A program made the position numbers and the translations under genes. The notes beneath the pieces are model-generated. The model was not told where the DNA came from. It made no database searches and worked only from the letters and a program-made list of their open reading frames with translations. From Mycocentrospora acerina (taxonomy: Eukaryota; Ascomycota; Dothideomycetes; Pleosporales), in assembly GCA_022701365.1 (NCBI GenBank), contig JAKUHH010000131.1:186001-250000 (forward strand): 64,000 nt of DNA, read 5' to 3'. The stretch's first letter is position 1. Every line of letters starts with the position of its first letter. Shown one piece after another: positions 44,991-57,596 of this stretch.

Positions 44991-46723
44991 TCAGAAATTT
45001 CCATCTATGCTCATGCTCGTTGGAAATTTAGGCGAGAGAGGCTTGTCGTTGTCAAATGGGTGGTAGCTAGAAGGTGCCGACATCGATCTCTCGCCATGCC
45101 ACACCTCATGGTCTTCTTCCGGTGAGGAGAGTTCGAGCAGTCTTTGGGGAGAACCAACGGAGAGGCCTAGTGCAACCATTTTCTCTTGCAGGATGCTCAT
45201 GACTGCAGGGTTGCCACCGCGGAAAGAGGATAGCACCTGCGAAAGCGAGTGGATAAGGTCCCTTGGCCCAAACTCAAAGTGTGTTTCGTGGTTCATGGAC
45301 GGCATGATCATCATAACATCTGCTAGAGAATTGGCAACGTCGAAAAGTTTCGCTTCCTATAATTCGGATGAGTAAAAGGATCTGGATACGTAGGAGTACT
45401 CCATACCATGCCGGGTCCATGTGCCTCGATGCTTTGTCTCGACAGACTGCTCAAATTACTGAGCACTGTCTGTGCCACCTGAGCTGGAAACGTAAAAGAG
45501 AATTCATTGTAGTCAGTCGTGCTACTCATGTTGGTTACGTTGAGTGCGTGTTGCCAGAGGAATATGCGCATCCATTGTTGTGTCATGGAGATGTCAGCAC
45601 GCTGAAGCTCATTCTCTAGACTCAGTGGAGCTTCATCACTGCTGAGCTGCTGCTGAGCAAGAGCGAGTGCATTGCGCGCAGTATTAGGATCTGCGGTGAT
45701 GGTGACGTCGAGTATGTTGAAAAGGTGGCATAGTTGAACAAACGCGGGTGTGACTGACCCGTCCTTGAGATTTTCCAACGGAGGAAGGTCTGATGACCTT
45801 TTCAACATAGTTGGTACATCATGTTGTATGGAATGAGCTCTTTCTGTGATGAAGAGAAGCCAGTATATCCTCAGGTTGTGCTGCGCTTGTTCGGTAGTCA
45901 TAGCTTGATAGTAGGTCGTTTTGTACAAGCCAAGGATGTGCGCCTTGGTGATAGCCTCGCCGAGCAGTAGTGTCGATACGTTCATACGACCGATATTTGC
46001 AGAGTAAACATGTAGGAAGAAGCTGCTCAATAGAGAAGATACAGTCACCAGCTCCATGTGGTCAGAGTCATCCCGCGCCTTCCTTGACTCTGCTTCAAAT
46101 GTGCCGCTCGATATGCGATAGTGACCTTCAACTGGGCTTCCTGGCTCAGCATCAATAGAGAACTGGCTCACAATGGCAGCGCATATAGCTGTCGCAAGAC
46201 CGTAAGCTTCCATATCGTCTTGGTGGGTAAGGAGATGAGCAATCAGAGCATCCGCATCAACGACGGGCCAAATGCCATATCCTCGGGTCTGGTAAATCTC
46301 GAGATACTGCGCGATACAAGAAGTCGAGATCCTCTGGGGCTCCTTTAAAATTGGCGAAAAGGCTGGACTAATGGGTTGCGGCCACACAGGCCCATCGAGA
46401 TCATGCTCGATGGTGGGCGGGGGCGACTTTGAGAACCGTAATTCAATAGTACCTGGGCTTCCACTTCCAGTGTCGCAGCTAGCTTCGCTATTGCTTCTCG
46501 ATTCTTCAACTCCACCCTTACTACGCTCTTGCAACCTTCGGATGGCAGCCTCCGTCGTTCGGCGGGGTCCTTTGGGTCCGGATTTGCCGTGAGTCTTAAG
46601 ATAGGTGCAATCCCAACTCGCCGCCGCACATCGTGAGCACGGCTGAGCACCATCACATCGTACTTTCCGAACAGAACAAGGATCGCATGCGCGTCGAGTA
46701 CCTTTGCGCGGGGCTGTATTCAT
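44991..46723 (-). CDS. Zn2Cys6 fungal transcription factor
   Basis: A 560-residue nuclear regulator. Exons are 46723-45407 and 45356-44991, and frame is kept across the 50-bp intron. The binuclear zinc cluster is complete at the N-terminus, with Cys 13, 16, 23, 29, 32 and 39 (C-x2-C-x6-C-x5-C-x2-C-x6-C). A basic linker follows (HGKSGPKGPRR). The middle region resembles the fungal-specific regulatory domain: QYLEIYQTRGYGIWPVVDADALIAHL, then AICAAIVSQF and LRIYWLLFITERAHSI. These resemble regulators of the maltose/AmyR type as I recall them, so a link to sugar metabolism is possible but weak. The C-terminus is Ser/Pro-rich. An amino-acid permease lies next door on the same strand, upstream. Confidence 0.9.
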
Positions 46724-47681
46724 GGTTGCCAAGAAATGCACTCTCGTAGCGTAATGGGATGATCGGAGTCGGCACCGTTGCTCATGCCGTCATCTTGGCT
46801 ATCCGTTGTCGCTTCGGTAGTAGTCGAGTGCGGCGTTGCCAACGCAGGTCCGTCGGGTAAACGTGTCGGGAAACAAAGGACGGTCAAAGCCGGTTAATTC
46901 TACGAACGCGCAAACAGGTGTTGTAGCTTATGAAAGGGCCTGACGTTGGAAAAGAAAGTGGAGGTGCGGCTGCTTTTCGGTCCTCTTTCCCCTTTAGAGT
47001 GGCTATGGTTCAGCCAATCAGACACGCCTTGGAGTTCGTTCCGAGAGAAAAAACTGCGCTGTTTGCGCGGCGTGGTGTGCTTGCATCTGCACTCTTGTAT
47101 GCATTCCGAGAAACTCTCCCACCCTCAGGATGTAAGGCGTTGTCTTTGGGCCCCAACAACCAAATTTGCATGGTCTTGAGAGAGCCGAGACTACGCGTAT
47201 AGATTGCGCGCAGCGTCGCTCTGGAACGCGGGATATTTGGAGTGGTTCGATAGGCTAAGAGGTAGTGGTAAAAGAACCTTACTGCGGCTGAAAATGTCAG
47301 AGCTAAAAAGCGGGGCCCCGATACGCGAGATAGTGGGTTTTGTACGTCGTACTTGTAATCAGATCGCAAATCATCATTTAGGGGATTTCAACAAGCATAA
47401 GATCCTACAAGGATGGCGATGGGGTTTCAGCATGAATTTCGGAAAATGAACGCCTATTTAGGACCATAGCAAGAGCCAAAGTACACCCTAACCTACTCCA
47501 GACGACACGTCATACAACTCAGTTCCAAGCAACCTCGGCATGCGACTAGTAATGTGCTGAGTCGCCATCTCTGTGGCTAGAGTTGAGCCTCTAAAGCTTG
47601 ATCTGCCACCACTGCAGGTGGGGCTCTATCTGAGTGTGAGATATGCAGTGTGCGTAGCCACGAACACCGGAACTTTCAACC
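46724..47681. other. Intergenic, 958 bp, regulator promoter and permease 3' flank
   Basis: No gene is supported. CGG triplets are present but no clear inverted CGG pair was found. Confidence 0.45.
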
Positions 47682-49385
47682 CTATTGTCTGCCTACCACC
47701 CATCTCCGAACATAGAATAATACAGCACCAAGTAGCCATATTGCTACCAAGATGGCTGCTTGAATTGGAGCGAAGACAGCGCCTCTGATAACTACGAAGC
47801 CACTGATGACAGCGAATAAGATAGGCACTAAGATGAATGGCTTGACTGGGCGCTCCAACTCAGGTTCCCTGAAACGGAGGATGATCGCTCCAAGAACAGT
47901 GAGAAAGAAGAATGCATACTCTGCAAGGCCATTCAGAGTAAGCAGGATGCGCATGTTTCCTGTAAGAATATATATGGCCGAAAGAACGGTGTTGAGTATA
48001 AGCGCGTTACTTGAAGCAATCAGTATGGAAAGCCTGAGAGTGAGGGTGACTGGCTTACATGGGAGATTCGCCTTTATCGGTGACTTCGTCCGAAGTTTCT
48101 TCGCCTTCTTCCTCTGCCTTGTTCACTTTGTAGGTCCCAATGTGGCCTACAGTTCCTAGTATACGTGGAAACCAGTTCTTGTTGCTCGCTGCAACGGTCA
48201 TCCGGCCAGCAACAAAAGAATTTCCAAGTGCAGAGCCGGCTATAACAAGGCATATAAGGGCTGTAGCAAAATAGGCAACGCCTTTCCCAAGAAAATAGGT
48301 CACGGCTGTCTGCAAATAGTTAGCGGTAGTTAAGATCTTATGGTCTGCAGATGATGCTTACAACAGCAGCGGCGTCTGTCGTCGAAATAACTTTCCAAGG
48401 CAACAATACGTAATATACTGCATTTGCAGCAACATAACAGAGAATGATGGTCGGGATGGCTGTATTGATAGATAAAGGAAGTTGCTTCTTAGGGTTGCGG
48501 AGTTCAGCAGCCACGTAGATTGCCTGGACGTCTGTCAGTGGCCACATTGCTGGCGGCTTCTATTTCTCATACCTTGTCCCATCCTGAGTATGCCCAAAGC
48601 GCTCCGTAGAGGGCTGTAGAATAGAAGCCAAGCGATTCCCATGTTGTCACTCTAGTCCAGTCAAGACGACGCCCATCAGACTGAATCGTATCTCTCGGTG
48701 TGAACCAATTTTTTTTGTGCCAATCACCCCCTCCATGATCTTTACCGTTTCCGACGAAGATGAATACTGCAACCAATCCAGCAACAATTAGAAGAAAAAT
48801 TGTGAGAAATTTGACAACTACAAAGAATCCGGACAATCTCGTACTAGTCTTCGTACTGATGGAGTTCAAAGTCGTAACAGACACCAAGACCAACACGGAA
48901 AGCAGCTTATGCGTCATTGGCGGTTCAGGCTCATTAACGCCTAGGCTCGAGTAGATCGACTCTACAAAAACGATACTTAGAATGGCAAGCGTAGCCGGCA
49001 TCGTGGCAACGACCCAAGACCATGCAGCCAAGTATCCCCATACTTCCCCGTAAATGTGCGTCAGGTACGGCTGAATTCCGCCCTCGCCAGGGAATGCAGT
49101 GCCCAGCTCAGCCATGGTAAGCGCACCAGTCCATGCTAGAATTCCGCCAACAAGCCAGACAAGCAAGGCTGCCCCTGGTGATGGTACGTTGGCATCAACA
49201 GGTCCTGGAGACGAGAAGACGCCAGAGCCGATGACTATGCTGATGAGAAGGGCGAAGCCATCGAGCGCCCCTAGGTTACGTGCGAATCCAGTAGGTTTTG
49301 CGGGCGCATTCCCTTCTCTTACAAGAGGCCCGGAAACCTCAGCCTCATCCCGCTGTAGAAGTGGCGTCGTCTCTGATGATACCAT
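47682..49385 (-). CDS. APC-superfamily amino-acid permease (LAT/MUP3-like)
   Basis: A 517-residue plasma-membrane transporter with about twelve membrane helices. Exons are 49385-48573, 48523-48362, 48309-48059 and 48009-47682, with frame intact. The first helix carries the substrate-binding motif IVIGSGVFSSPGPV, as in LAT-type and yeast Mup low-affinity methionine permeases. Further blocks are GGILAWTGALTMAELG, AFPGEGGIQPYLTHIYG and AELRNPKKQLPLSI. The N-terminus is polar (SSETTPLLQRDE), typical of fungal LAT members. A charged loop (VNKAEEEGEETSDEV) replaces a longer linker before helix nine or so. The fourth exon begins NALILNTVLSAIYIL. Substrate is inferred as neutral or sulphur amino acids. 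Confidence 0.9.
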
Positions 49386-51758
49386 GGTTGTTGTCGTTGA
49401 TGGACTGTCGATGCATGGAGTGAGGCTGCAAGTCAACAGAGCATAGACTCATCTACCGAGGCGATGACGTGCTGAAAGTCATGTGATCTACACCTAAACA
49501 TCATGCCTGTGCGAAGATGTTGTGTGGCTACCACACCTCCAATTTACAAGAACGAGCCAAAGGAAGTTCCCGAACAACACAAGGACGAGCTCTTCAGTGA
49601 CGCAAGCCCTCGCACTAAAAAATGCAGCACACAGGCATGCAGGATGAGATGATTGGTTGCTCCTCAGGGTGACATAATACGCGCGTGCGGCACGCGCACA
49701 CGGCATTCACACGCGCACTCTCCGCCTTGCCATGCCTGCAGCCCTCACAACTTACTCCAGCCATTTCGGTCGAGGGACATATTCACCTGCATGGCTAGAC
49801 TCGACTGGTGCAACCTAAGCAAAGCACCGGGCTAAACCTCGTCCGGCAGACGCCAATGGGATATCTTCGCACCTGCTGTCCGCGCTTAGCTCCTCACACC
49901 TCTTGCTGTCCCTGTAAACGCCCACATTTTGTGGCTGTAGTCTGGTCTGGCCTCTACCCGACACTGTGGCTCATTCGGTACAACTGTTCTCTTGTTTCTT
50001 TTTCGTTCTCCGAGCTTCGATCGATGATGATACAAGGCCGGCTCAGTTGTCATTCCTAGTCGTGCCCGCCCACCACTGAAGACATGCATTCCCTGTATCT
50101 TGGCTGTGCTATGGTGACCCCGAGAAGCTTTCCCAATTGGCCACATGAGCGGCCAGTTCCGTGAAAGTGGGGACTATGTACCAATATATTTCAGGTGCTA
50201 TTTCAAGAAGCTACGTCACTTCTACGATGCCTAATATGGAAGTCAAAATCGTAAACGATAGCCTTATTTGACTCATGGAATGCTCTACAGCAGCCCAACA
50301 TGACTAAACACAGCATGTGAATCCTCTGTCAGCTCAGATAGCATTCTCCGGCAACCGCCGCCTGTGTGGCCACCATAGTAGTCACTCAAGGACTACGAAG
50401 GGTCTGGTCGAGGCTGGACCTTGAAGCAAAGTTTAGTGTAGACATTAATATAGTTGATGATGAGTAAGGTCTAGTACTGATAGGTAGGTAGATTAGTCAG
50501 AAACGAATGGATCTTAAATTCACCTCAGAAGTACTGCTTAGATCGATACCTCGTACTGGTGACAATTCTAACCATCAGCCATGCTCAGAACGACTTGAGC
50601 TATATCGTTGGAACATGATCTAATAGCTGGAACAGCGTCTGGCTTCTGACAAGCTGGACATTACTCATGGGATTGTCGCGTAATAGGTTGCCAACTTGAA
50701 CCCATACTAAGGCTTTATGATTTATGAAATGCAGAATTTGAATTGATCGAAGCGTGAGAGAGCCTAGCTATTTCCGTACTATTTCCAAAGCTAGGGATGT
50801 CAACACTGTGCTACACTCTCAACAACACGCCTTAGATTTGGTAATAACGATTCGAACACAAAAAGAAAACGTCAACTGATATGATTTTGTACGGACCTGT
50901 ATCTAGGTATGTTTCTCGTTGAAAAAAAGTCACGTCAGGTTTTCCCCCTTCTTGGCTTCTTATTCCAAGCGCGCTTTACTTTCCTTTTACTGCGCTCTCT
51001 CAGAGCCACGGGTTCCCCAGATCCCAACAGGGCAACACAGCCTGACACATCCCATTTCTAATGCATCACCACCTGGCGGAAACTTCAAGACAGAAAGGCA
51101 AATTCGCCAACATACACATGGAAAAGCCTTTAACATAGTGTTGCAGCAGCATGAGTCCATAGCTTAATCCATCTACATACCATTAGGGAGGCTCTTTTGA
51201 GGGCATTAAACCCATTCAATCAGTCATTTAATAAGTTTAATATCAGGTGTCTTCTTGTCACATTCTTTTGACTTGAATCCTCACTTAATCTTCATATGTA
51301 TTACATGATTTTGTATGGAAATTTGATCAGTTGTTAGTTGTACCAAGATAAAACTACTGTCACCATGGTAAATCATGCAAGCCATGGTCTTCCAATACAA
51401 TCCTTTTATCACGGTTATCACACAAATTCTTTTGCTATAGAATGAATTCAGACTAGAGAATGTTACAGCAAAGGAGGACGCTTTACAAAATAACTGCGAC
51501 TTCCACTTCCATCATCGCAGCTTCAGGACGCACAATCAGTCTGCCTTTGATCGTTGCAACCCCAAGCACACCAGGAATCAAGCCTCTTTCACCTTCACCT
51601 CGCCTCGCCTCACTTTTCATCAAACCCTCACTTCCCAATCAATCGACCAAACATCCCTCGCCACAGCACTCACCCTCAAAGCTCAGCACCCCAAACAAGA
51701 CATCCCACAACCCCAACCTACTCCTCCCTGGCCCGTCTAAATCCACCACACCACCAAC
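49386..51758. other. Gene-poor 2.4 kb
   Basis: I see no convincing gene, tRNA or repeat. Frames are short and without motifs. The last 250 bases are rich in C/A and probably belong to the next gene's leader. Confidence 0.5.
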
Positions 51759-52466
51759 ATGTGCCAATACTGGAAAAAACAGCACACCTGCAGCCACCCC
51801 TCCGACCGCCCCTATCTCGAAATGTGCAAGCCCGGCTACCTCAGCAACACCGTCTGTGCAGACATCACCGAGGACCCAAAGCCACGCAAGAGCTACTTCC
51901 CCTGCTGGTTTTGCATCAAGTCCGAATACAGGCAGGAAGTCGAGGCTGAGGCGGCCGCCAAAGTGAGCGGCCATGTGCAGAAGGTGGCGGAGGCCAAGGC
52001 GAGAGAGGAACTGCGAGCCAGGGAGGAGAAGCGTTTGAAGGATGAGCATGTGCGGAGAGAGGCGAAGGAGAAGGCTGGTCGTGAGCGGGAGGAAGAGGCG
52101 AGAAGGAGGGCGGAGAGGGAGGCAAGAGAGGAGCAGGCGAAGAAGGAGGGTGGGGTGTGGATTGAGACGGGGAGCGGGAAGAAGGGCAAAGGGAGGAAGG
52201 GTGTGAGTGTGTTATCCAGAATGGCTACTATCCCCCCGGCCACGAGAACAATTGCTGTGAGGGAGAAGAAGGAAAATATTATTGCCAAGGTGGGTGTGGA
52301 TGAGGGGGGTGAGAAGAAGGTCAAAGAGAAGAGTCTTGATCTTGGTGGCAGAGCGGGTACGTGGGGTCCGAAGAAGGTGTCGAGTCCGGAGTCGCCTCAC
52401 CCCAAGAAGATCTTAACCCGCAAAGAGAACATTACAACAAAGGGCACTGGTGGTATGGAGAGGTAA
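51759..52466 (+). CDS. Cys-rich head plus coiled-coil hypothetical protein
   Basis: A 235-residue single-exon protein. The first 55 residues have eight cysteines plus histidines (CQYWKKQHTCSHPSDR, MCKPGYLSNTVC, FPCWFC), a pattern that could bind zinc and that I have seen in dothideomycete hypothetical proteins. Residues about 60-130 form a long charged helix rich in Glu, Arg, Ala and Lys (EAEAAAKVSGHVQKV onward), very probably a coiled coil. The C-terminal third is basic and disordered. Function is unknown. The ATG follows ACCAAC and is the first in frame. Confidence 0.75.
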   Translation: MCQYWKKQHTCSHPSDRPYLEMCKPGYLSNTVCADITEDPKPRKSYFPCWFCIKSEYRQEVEAEAAAKVSGHVQKVAEAKAREELRAREEKRLKDEHVRREAKEKAGREREEEARRRAEREAREEQAKKEGGVWIETGSGKKGKGRKGVSVLSRMATIPPATRTIAVREKKENIIAKVGVDEGGEKKVKEKSLDLGGRAGTWGPKKVSSPESPHPKKILTRKENITTKGTGGMER

Positions 52467-52970
52467 ACGCAAGCTCAGTGTGACTGCTCGTATCATCAGT
52501 GTATGGCCAACAGTCTGGAGACTTTACAACACTGACGACAACCATGGCCCGCATGGGTCGAAGGATAGAGAGAGAAGCGTAATATAACATCATAGATTTA
52601 TTTCCTCGACGTGTCTACAAACACATCCCAGGCAAACTAGCTTGATACAAGTAATGCCGTTTGAGTTGAGAGAGTGACAATCCCCTCGTCAGTGACGATG
52701 CTGGACGAATATCACGTTACTACATACCTATTCATCATAACATGACTTGACAGGACGCATCTCCAATCCGCCACTCCCCATATCAAGGAAAATACAACAT
52801 GAAATGTTAGAGAATCTCTAGGACAAGAGGGAAAAAACAAAGCAACTGGAATTAGAGAGGGGTATATCCATGGCCGAATGGAGCCCCACAACACCAACCA
52901 ACCTATGCGAATCCGCAAGTATGATATACACCGAAACGAACTGTTCAATCAAAACCATTGCATCACTTTC
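52467..52970. other. Intergenic, 504 bp, between convergent genes
   Basis: Flanks only; no feature was seen. Confidence 0.45.
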
Positions 52971-53809
52971 TCATACAGCAAGCATTTTCCTGCTCGCTTT
53001 CCCCCCCTCCTCTCTCGCCCCGCGGTGTTCTACAGCTGTGATCCTCGTCCCACCCATCGACTTGAATTTCTCGACTAGCGTGTCCGTCTCATCTAGCTCC
53101 TGCATGTCGTCTCCTCCGCCGAGGCTCTTCCCCATGAGCAGCACGTTCGGCACTGTATGCCTGTTCGTCATGTGGCCGAGGGCGGCCTGGATCTTTGCAC
53201 CGAGGGGATGGAGGTCGAGTTCTACGACGTAGGGTTCGGGGACGATGCGGTATTTCTCGAGAAGAATGTACTTGGCCTTTTTGGAGTAGGGGCAGTAGGA
53301 TTTGGAGAAGATGATGACTGGGGTGGAGTTAGTTATCATGGGGAGATGGGGACTGAGTGGGGGGAAAGCGTACTGGGGCTCTTCTTCAGGATGGCGTTGA
53401 GCTCCATTTCAATGTCGTGGTCTTCGACTGTCTCGTTCTCCTGCATGGTTGCCTGGTCGCGCGGTCGCCCGCCTTGTGCAGCGACGCCGGGGACTTTCTC
53501 TCCGTCGAGCTTGACGCGGCCGGCAACGCTCTTTGTATCTCCTTCTATGGCCTCCTTGGTCTTTGCATGCTTCTCATCCGCAGCCTTCTTTGCTTGCTCT
53601 TCTGCGGCCTTTAGTCGCAATCCTACACTGTCTGCGTCTCGTTGTTTTGCTGCTTCTTCGAATTGTCGGTCTTGCAGCGCTTGCTGTGTCTTTGTGTAAA
53701 AGTCCGAGGCTCGTGTCTGGTAGCCGGCGCTGGACATGTAGAAGACTACGATAATGGTGACAACGACGAGGATGATTATCGTCCTCATGCGGCGTTGCGA
53801 GGGCATCAT
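52971..53809 (-). CDS. Membrane-anchored glutaredoxin (Grx6/Grx7-type)
   Basis: A 260-residue glutaredoxin of the secretory pathway. Exons are 53809-53374 and 53317-52971, with a 56-bp intron. An N-terminal signal anchor lies at about residues 10-25 (TIIILVVVTIIVVFY), followed by a charged stalk of about 110 residues rich in Ala, Glu, Lys and Gln. The glutaredoxin domain begins IIIFSKSYCPYSKKAK, with active site CPYS at 154-157. The second Cys of the usual CPYC is a Ser, so it is monothiol, like yeast Grx6 and Grx7. Later blocks are VPNVLLMGKSLGGGDD, matching the TVP and GG glutathione-binding region. The splice acceptor was chosen because the other nearby CAG leads to a stop. Confidence 0.88.
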
Positions 53810-56304
53810 GGTGGAGATGGAGGCGGCGATGGTCGTGAGGTGAAGAAGGAACGATTGCGGAGGTGGATTTGGTCAGACTGTTTCGAGTGTGCTAATCCGT
53901 GTGGAATCCGGGTCAATCGGTCCAGACAATCCAATGTCGAGCGTGCAATGTAAGACTACCCCTTGTTCGAGGTGAGTGTAAAGTGCGACTATACTAAGAC
54001 GAGCGGTAGGCGCGATGCACATGCGCATGCGCACGAGTAAAAGTATATGTGATCGCGTGACAGCACGAAGGAGAGTACGACGCTCGGCGCAGGCAGCCGT
54101 GCGAGAAGAAGATGATATGCAGCGACAGCTGTAATTCGAGGTAGTGTAACGAAGGAGCGGAATTTTATTGGTGACGCTACTTGTTGGAGAGCTCTCGTCA
54201 ATGGAACGTTGCCCCCTCGCCAAGACATGCCTCGGATGTTGCTGCCGCCTGCCTACCCCCCTCGTCACCACGCCGCATTCGAAACTGCACATGACCATGG
54301 CAGACCTCAGTCACCGCTTTCTGGGACTTTTTAGCGATGAAATCACGGTAAGTTTGGCAGTATCAGCATCAATGTCAGTATGAGCACCAGCACCAGCATA
54401 CAGAGCAGGCTGCATGAACAGTACCCGCATCTCTTCAGACGCGACGCGAACACGAACGCGTCCAGACGACACGAGACGCGATCATGACCTTGGACCTTGG
54501 ACCCTTGGACCCAAAGCAAGACGTCGAGTGACGCAGCAGAATAATCTCCCGTGTACGAATCCCGCTATTTCTATTGTTTTGTCTTCTCATTTCCAATATT
54601 TCCTCACAAAACCAGATTGCAAGTGTATTCTCAACCACTATATATCTCTCGCCCACAACCCTCATCTCTAGCAATGCACTAGAGGGTTTCATAACCAGTT
54701 TACATGCCACTTAAGGGTACTAGCGCTATTCTAAATCGATAAAGGTTTTTTTTTAGTACCTATGTTGGAGTTGGCTTCCTTGCATGAAGGAGTAACTCTA
54801 GATTGGTTAGACAGATATGTGAGAGCCAGAAAACTGTGTTTGTGAAGAGAGCACCAAGGATGGTGTGGCATTCAAGATGTGTAATCGTCACAACAGAAGG
54901 CCAGCGACTTCTCTACTGGCCTTGATACTACGACTATCGGGTGATTATATATGCCTTCTTCGATCGCACCCTCCCATGAGCTCGTTGCACTGCACGCCCG
55001 GGCAGCTCTCTCCGAGATGGCAGCCAGAATGTTCAGCCTTTATCTACATTACCAGTATTAGGTCTATAATATTACTGGGACTGATACTTGACACACGAAT
55101 GCGAGATTGGCATACTATTACTTCAAACTCTACCATATAAGAAAGTAATGTTCGATCTTACATCTATCGCTCTATTTACAAATCACGCACTCAGACGCGT
55201 TTTGCATAAGCCATTATCTTTGTGCAATCATCTTGGTAACCACTGTAAATGTGCATGAAAGTAGCGCTACCCTATCCTCCTTTTGTTTAAACTGAGAGAA
55301 CTACTTAATAGTATCAGCAGATCTGCACTAAAGGGCTTAGTAGAATTGTATGAGAAACTTTCTTGATGCTATAAATTTCACTTAGATATATAGGTGATGT
55401 GGTTTTTAGCAATTACTCTTGTTCAGAACTTACGATTATTAAATTTAAAAGATTCTTCGTGTGTTTTTCATCTTCGAATGAAAACTCAAAAATAATATTC
55501 AAAATTTAGATTGATTTTAGCTGCTCATAAGAGAGTCGTAAGTTAAAATAGAATATGATAGTTCAATCTTATTACGCATAAGTTGCTGATCTAGATTGAA
55601 ACAGCGCTGCTATATCTTCTTGAATGCCTGTACACCACTCTACACTGAGGATAGCCTATGTTAAATGTTTTCATTGTGTGTCATGATCACCAGCAGAGAC
55701 CACATAATCAGGTCTCCAGATTCATTGGAAGTAAACTGCAACCCGTTTGAGCTTCAGGAAGCGCGGTAGGTAGTCCATGCGTTCATCATTTCGACCCAAT
55801 TTTACTTGGGGACGAGCAAAAGATCCATCCAGCAAAGTATGCAAAGCCGCATGCCACGCTTTACTTGCTGATGAAGTTCACAATGTCTTTCTTAAAGCAC
55901 AATCAATCTAGTAAGTAAGCTACTCTACGCCTCGTAGAACTTCTTTACGGGCGGAAGCGCTACTCTTGTGCTGCAAGCGCGCTTCGAGCCGTAAGTGTTT
56001 GAAGTCAAACCTCGTACTAGACAAGACCGTTTCCTAGTGCAGTCTATCCTAAGAAGAATTGAGCCGTCTGAACATCCATTCTGTGGGGGTTCTGCAGATC
56101 TGCTCCACATACGTAGCCTACTCTTCACAGTAAAATAGATTAAAGACGGAATGTTATATTGCACATTGTACTTTATTGCGCGCACGAAATGTATTCTCAA
56201 AGCGATACCACGCTGGGCTATCAATTAGCCTTAGACATACTTGCGAGCAACCAGGTAGCACATGTCACAGATCTACACTATTCATCTTCAAGTTGGTTCA
56301 TGTC
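53810..56304. other. Gene-poor, AT-rich 2.5 kb
   Basis: No gene or RNA is supported. The stretch 55240-55620 is the most AT-rich in the window by eye. Composition would fit old repeat-induced point mutation or a degraded element, but no remnant of a transposon protein was read. Confidence 0.5.
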
Positions 56305-56957
56305 ATGGTGTTTAACAAGCCATCTACAGCGGGCGGTGGGTCCTGTGTTCGGCTGCCGGCACTAATTTTCTTAGTATTGCGGATTATCATACTCTGTCCT
56401 TGGCAGTACCACCCCGCCAAAAAACGTGTAGGCTGGATCGACGGTCAGTTTAATTTACGTTTCCCTAGAATGCAGCACTATCTGCCACGAGACGCAACGG
56501 CTGACCATGCAAGAGAACTCTGCGGATATGATAATATCGAATGGGCAGTGCTTCAAGTAGGATGACAAGACTACCCTCCTGCTGAAAGCTGTTAACAAAT
56601 ATTTGCAGACTGCCGCCCTTGGAGTCGCACAGAAATTTGTCGATGCCAATCCTGATGCCTCATGGAACGAAATTTCCGAACACCAAAAGAGCAATTTAAT
56701 CAAAGATACCAACTCTGTTATAGTAGAGCATCATCAAAAAGAAGCAGCTGACACAGTTGTTATCTGGAAAATACAACAAGCCATTCGAGACGTCCGGAAA
56801 ACAAAGAAGATGAGTAAGTGCGTTGCTGAAACTAATACGACAGTCTACTAAACTGTGAACAGCTGCTCCTACGCAAAGTCTGGGATCAGACGCTCAAGTA
56901 CAGAATAAAGCGAAACCATTGCCTGAGCGCCCTTTCGATCCAATTCGAGACATATGA
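56305..56957 (+). CDS. Small five-exon hypothetical protein
   Basis: A 157-residue protein assembled from 56305-56339, 56375-56425, 56469-56556, 56609-56813 and 56863-56957. The introns are 35, 43, 52 and 49 bp. The later exons are the stronger part: ELCGYDNIEWAVLQ joined to TAALGVAQKFVDANPDASWNEI, then QQAIRDVRKTKKM, then a short charged tail ending ERPFDPIRDI. The first exon and its start are tentative, and the 35-bp first intron is very short. No domain is recognised. No signal peptide or membrane segment is seen in the spliced form. Confidence 0.5.
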
Positions 56958-57596
56958 TATATTCTCTGGGTTAGGCAACCCTTGCGTTACAAACGAGAAG
57001 CTTTTACGCCCTGATAGAAATTAGACAACGTTGATGTTTTCATGTCATATTTTTGTCTTTACCTCCCGCCATCTTCTTCTCCCCGTAATAAAATCAATTC
57101 CAATCGGTCACCATCAACGTGTGTCTCTTCTGGACCGATCGCTGCTCTCGCGGGCCGATCCGCCGCATCGTTTCCTGGGATAGCCTTGCACGCAGGTATC
57201 CACAGGAGGGGCAGCAGTGCTTTTTGTGCATACAAAATACATGCTCAGTTTACAACGTTCTGTACTGGTGGTGTTCAGGAACACTTTCCAGTGCACTGCT
57301 TTAACCTGCTCAACTATCCGACTTTATCTTTGGCGTCTGACGCTTATGTTTTTTTTATAATTAGAGACATGTTGACTGGCTGCCCTCCACGCCTCTCTCT
57401 GGTCGGCTCCCTTGTCCTTTCCTGTGTTTTGCCAGCGATGGAAATACAGGCTTATTTAAAACCTGATCTTTGCGGTCTGGTTGTTAAGAGACAACACGGC
57501 ACCCCATCCCGCCTCCAAACCAAGCAGCTCACGACCCGAGTTTTCACACAATCTCCCTCTCTACAACCTCCATCAGAGGCCCCCATAAAAAATCTA
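56958..57596. other. Intergenic, 639 bp
   Basis: No feature is seen beyond flanks. Confidence 0.45.
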
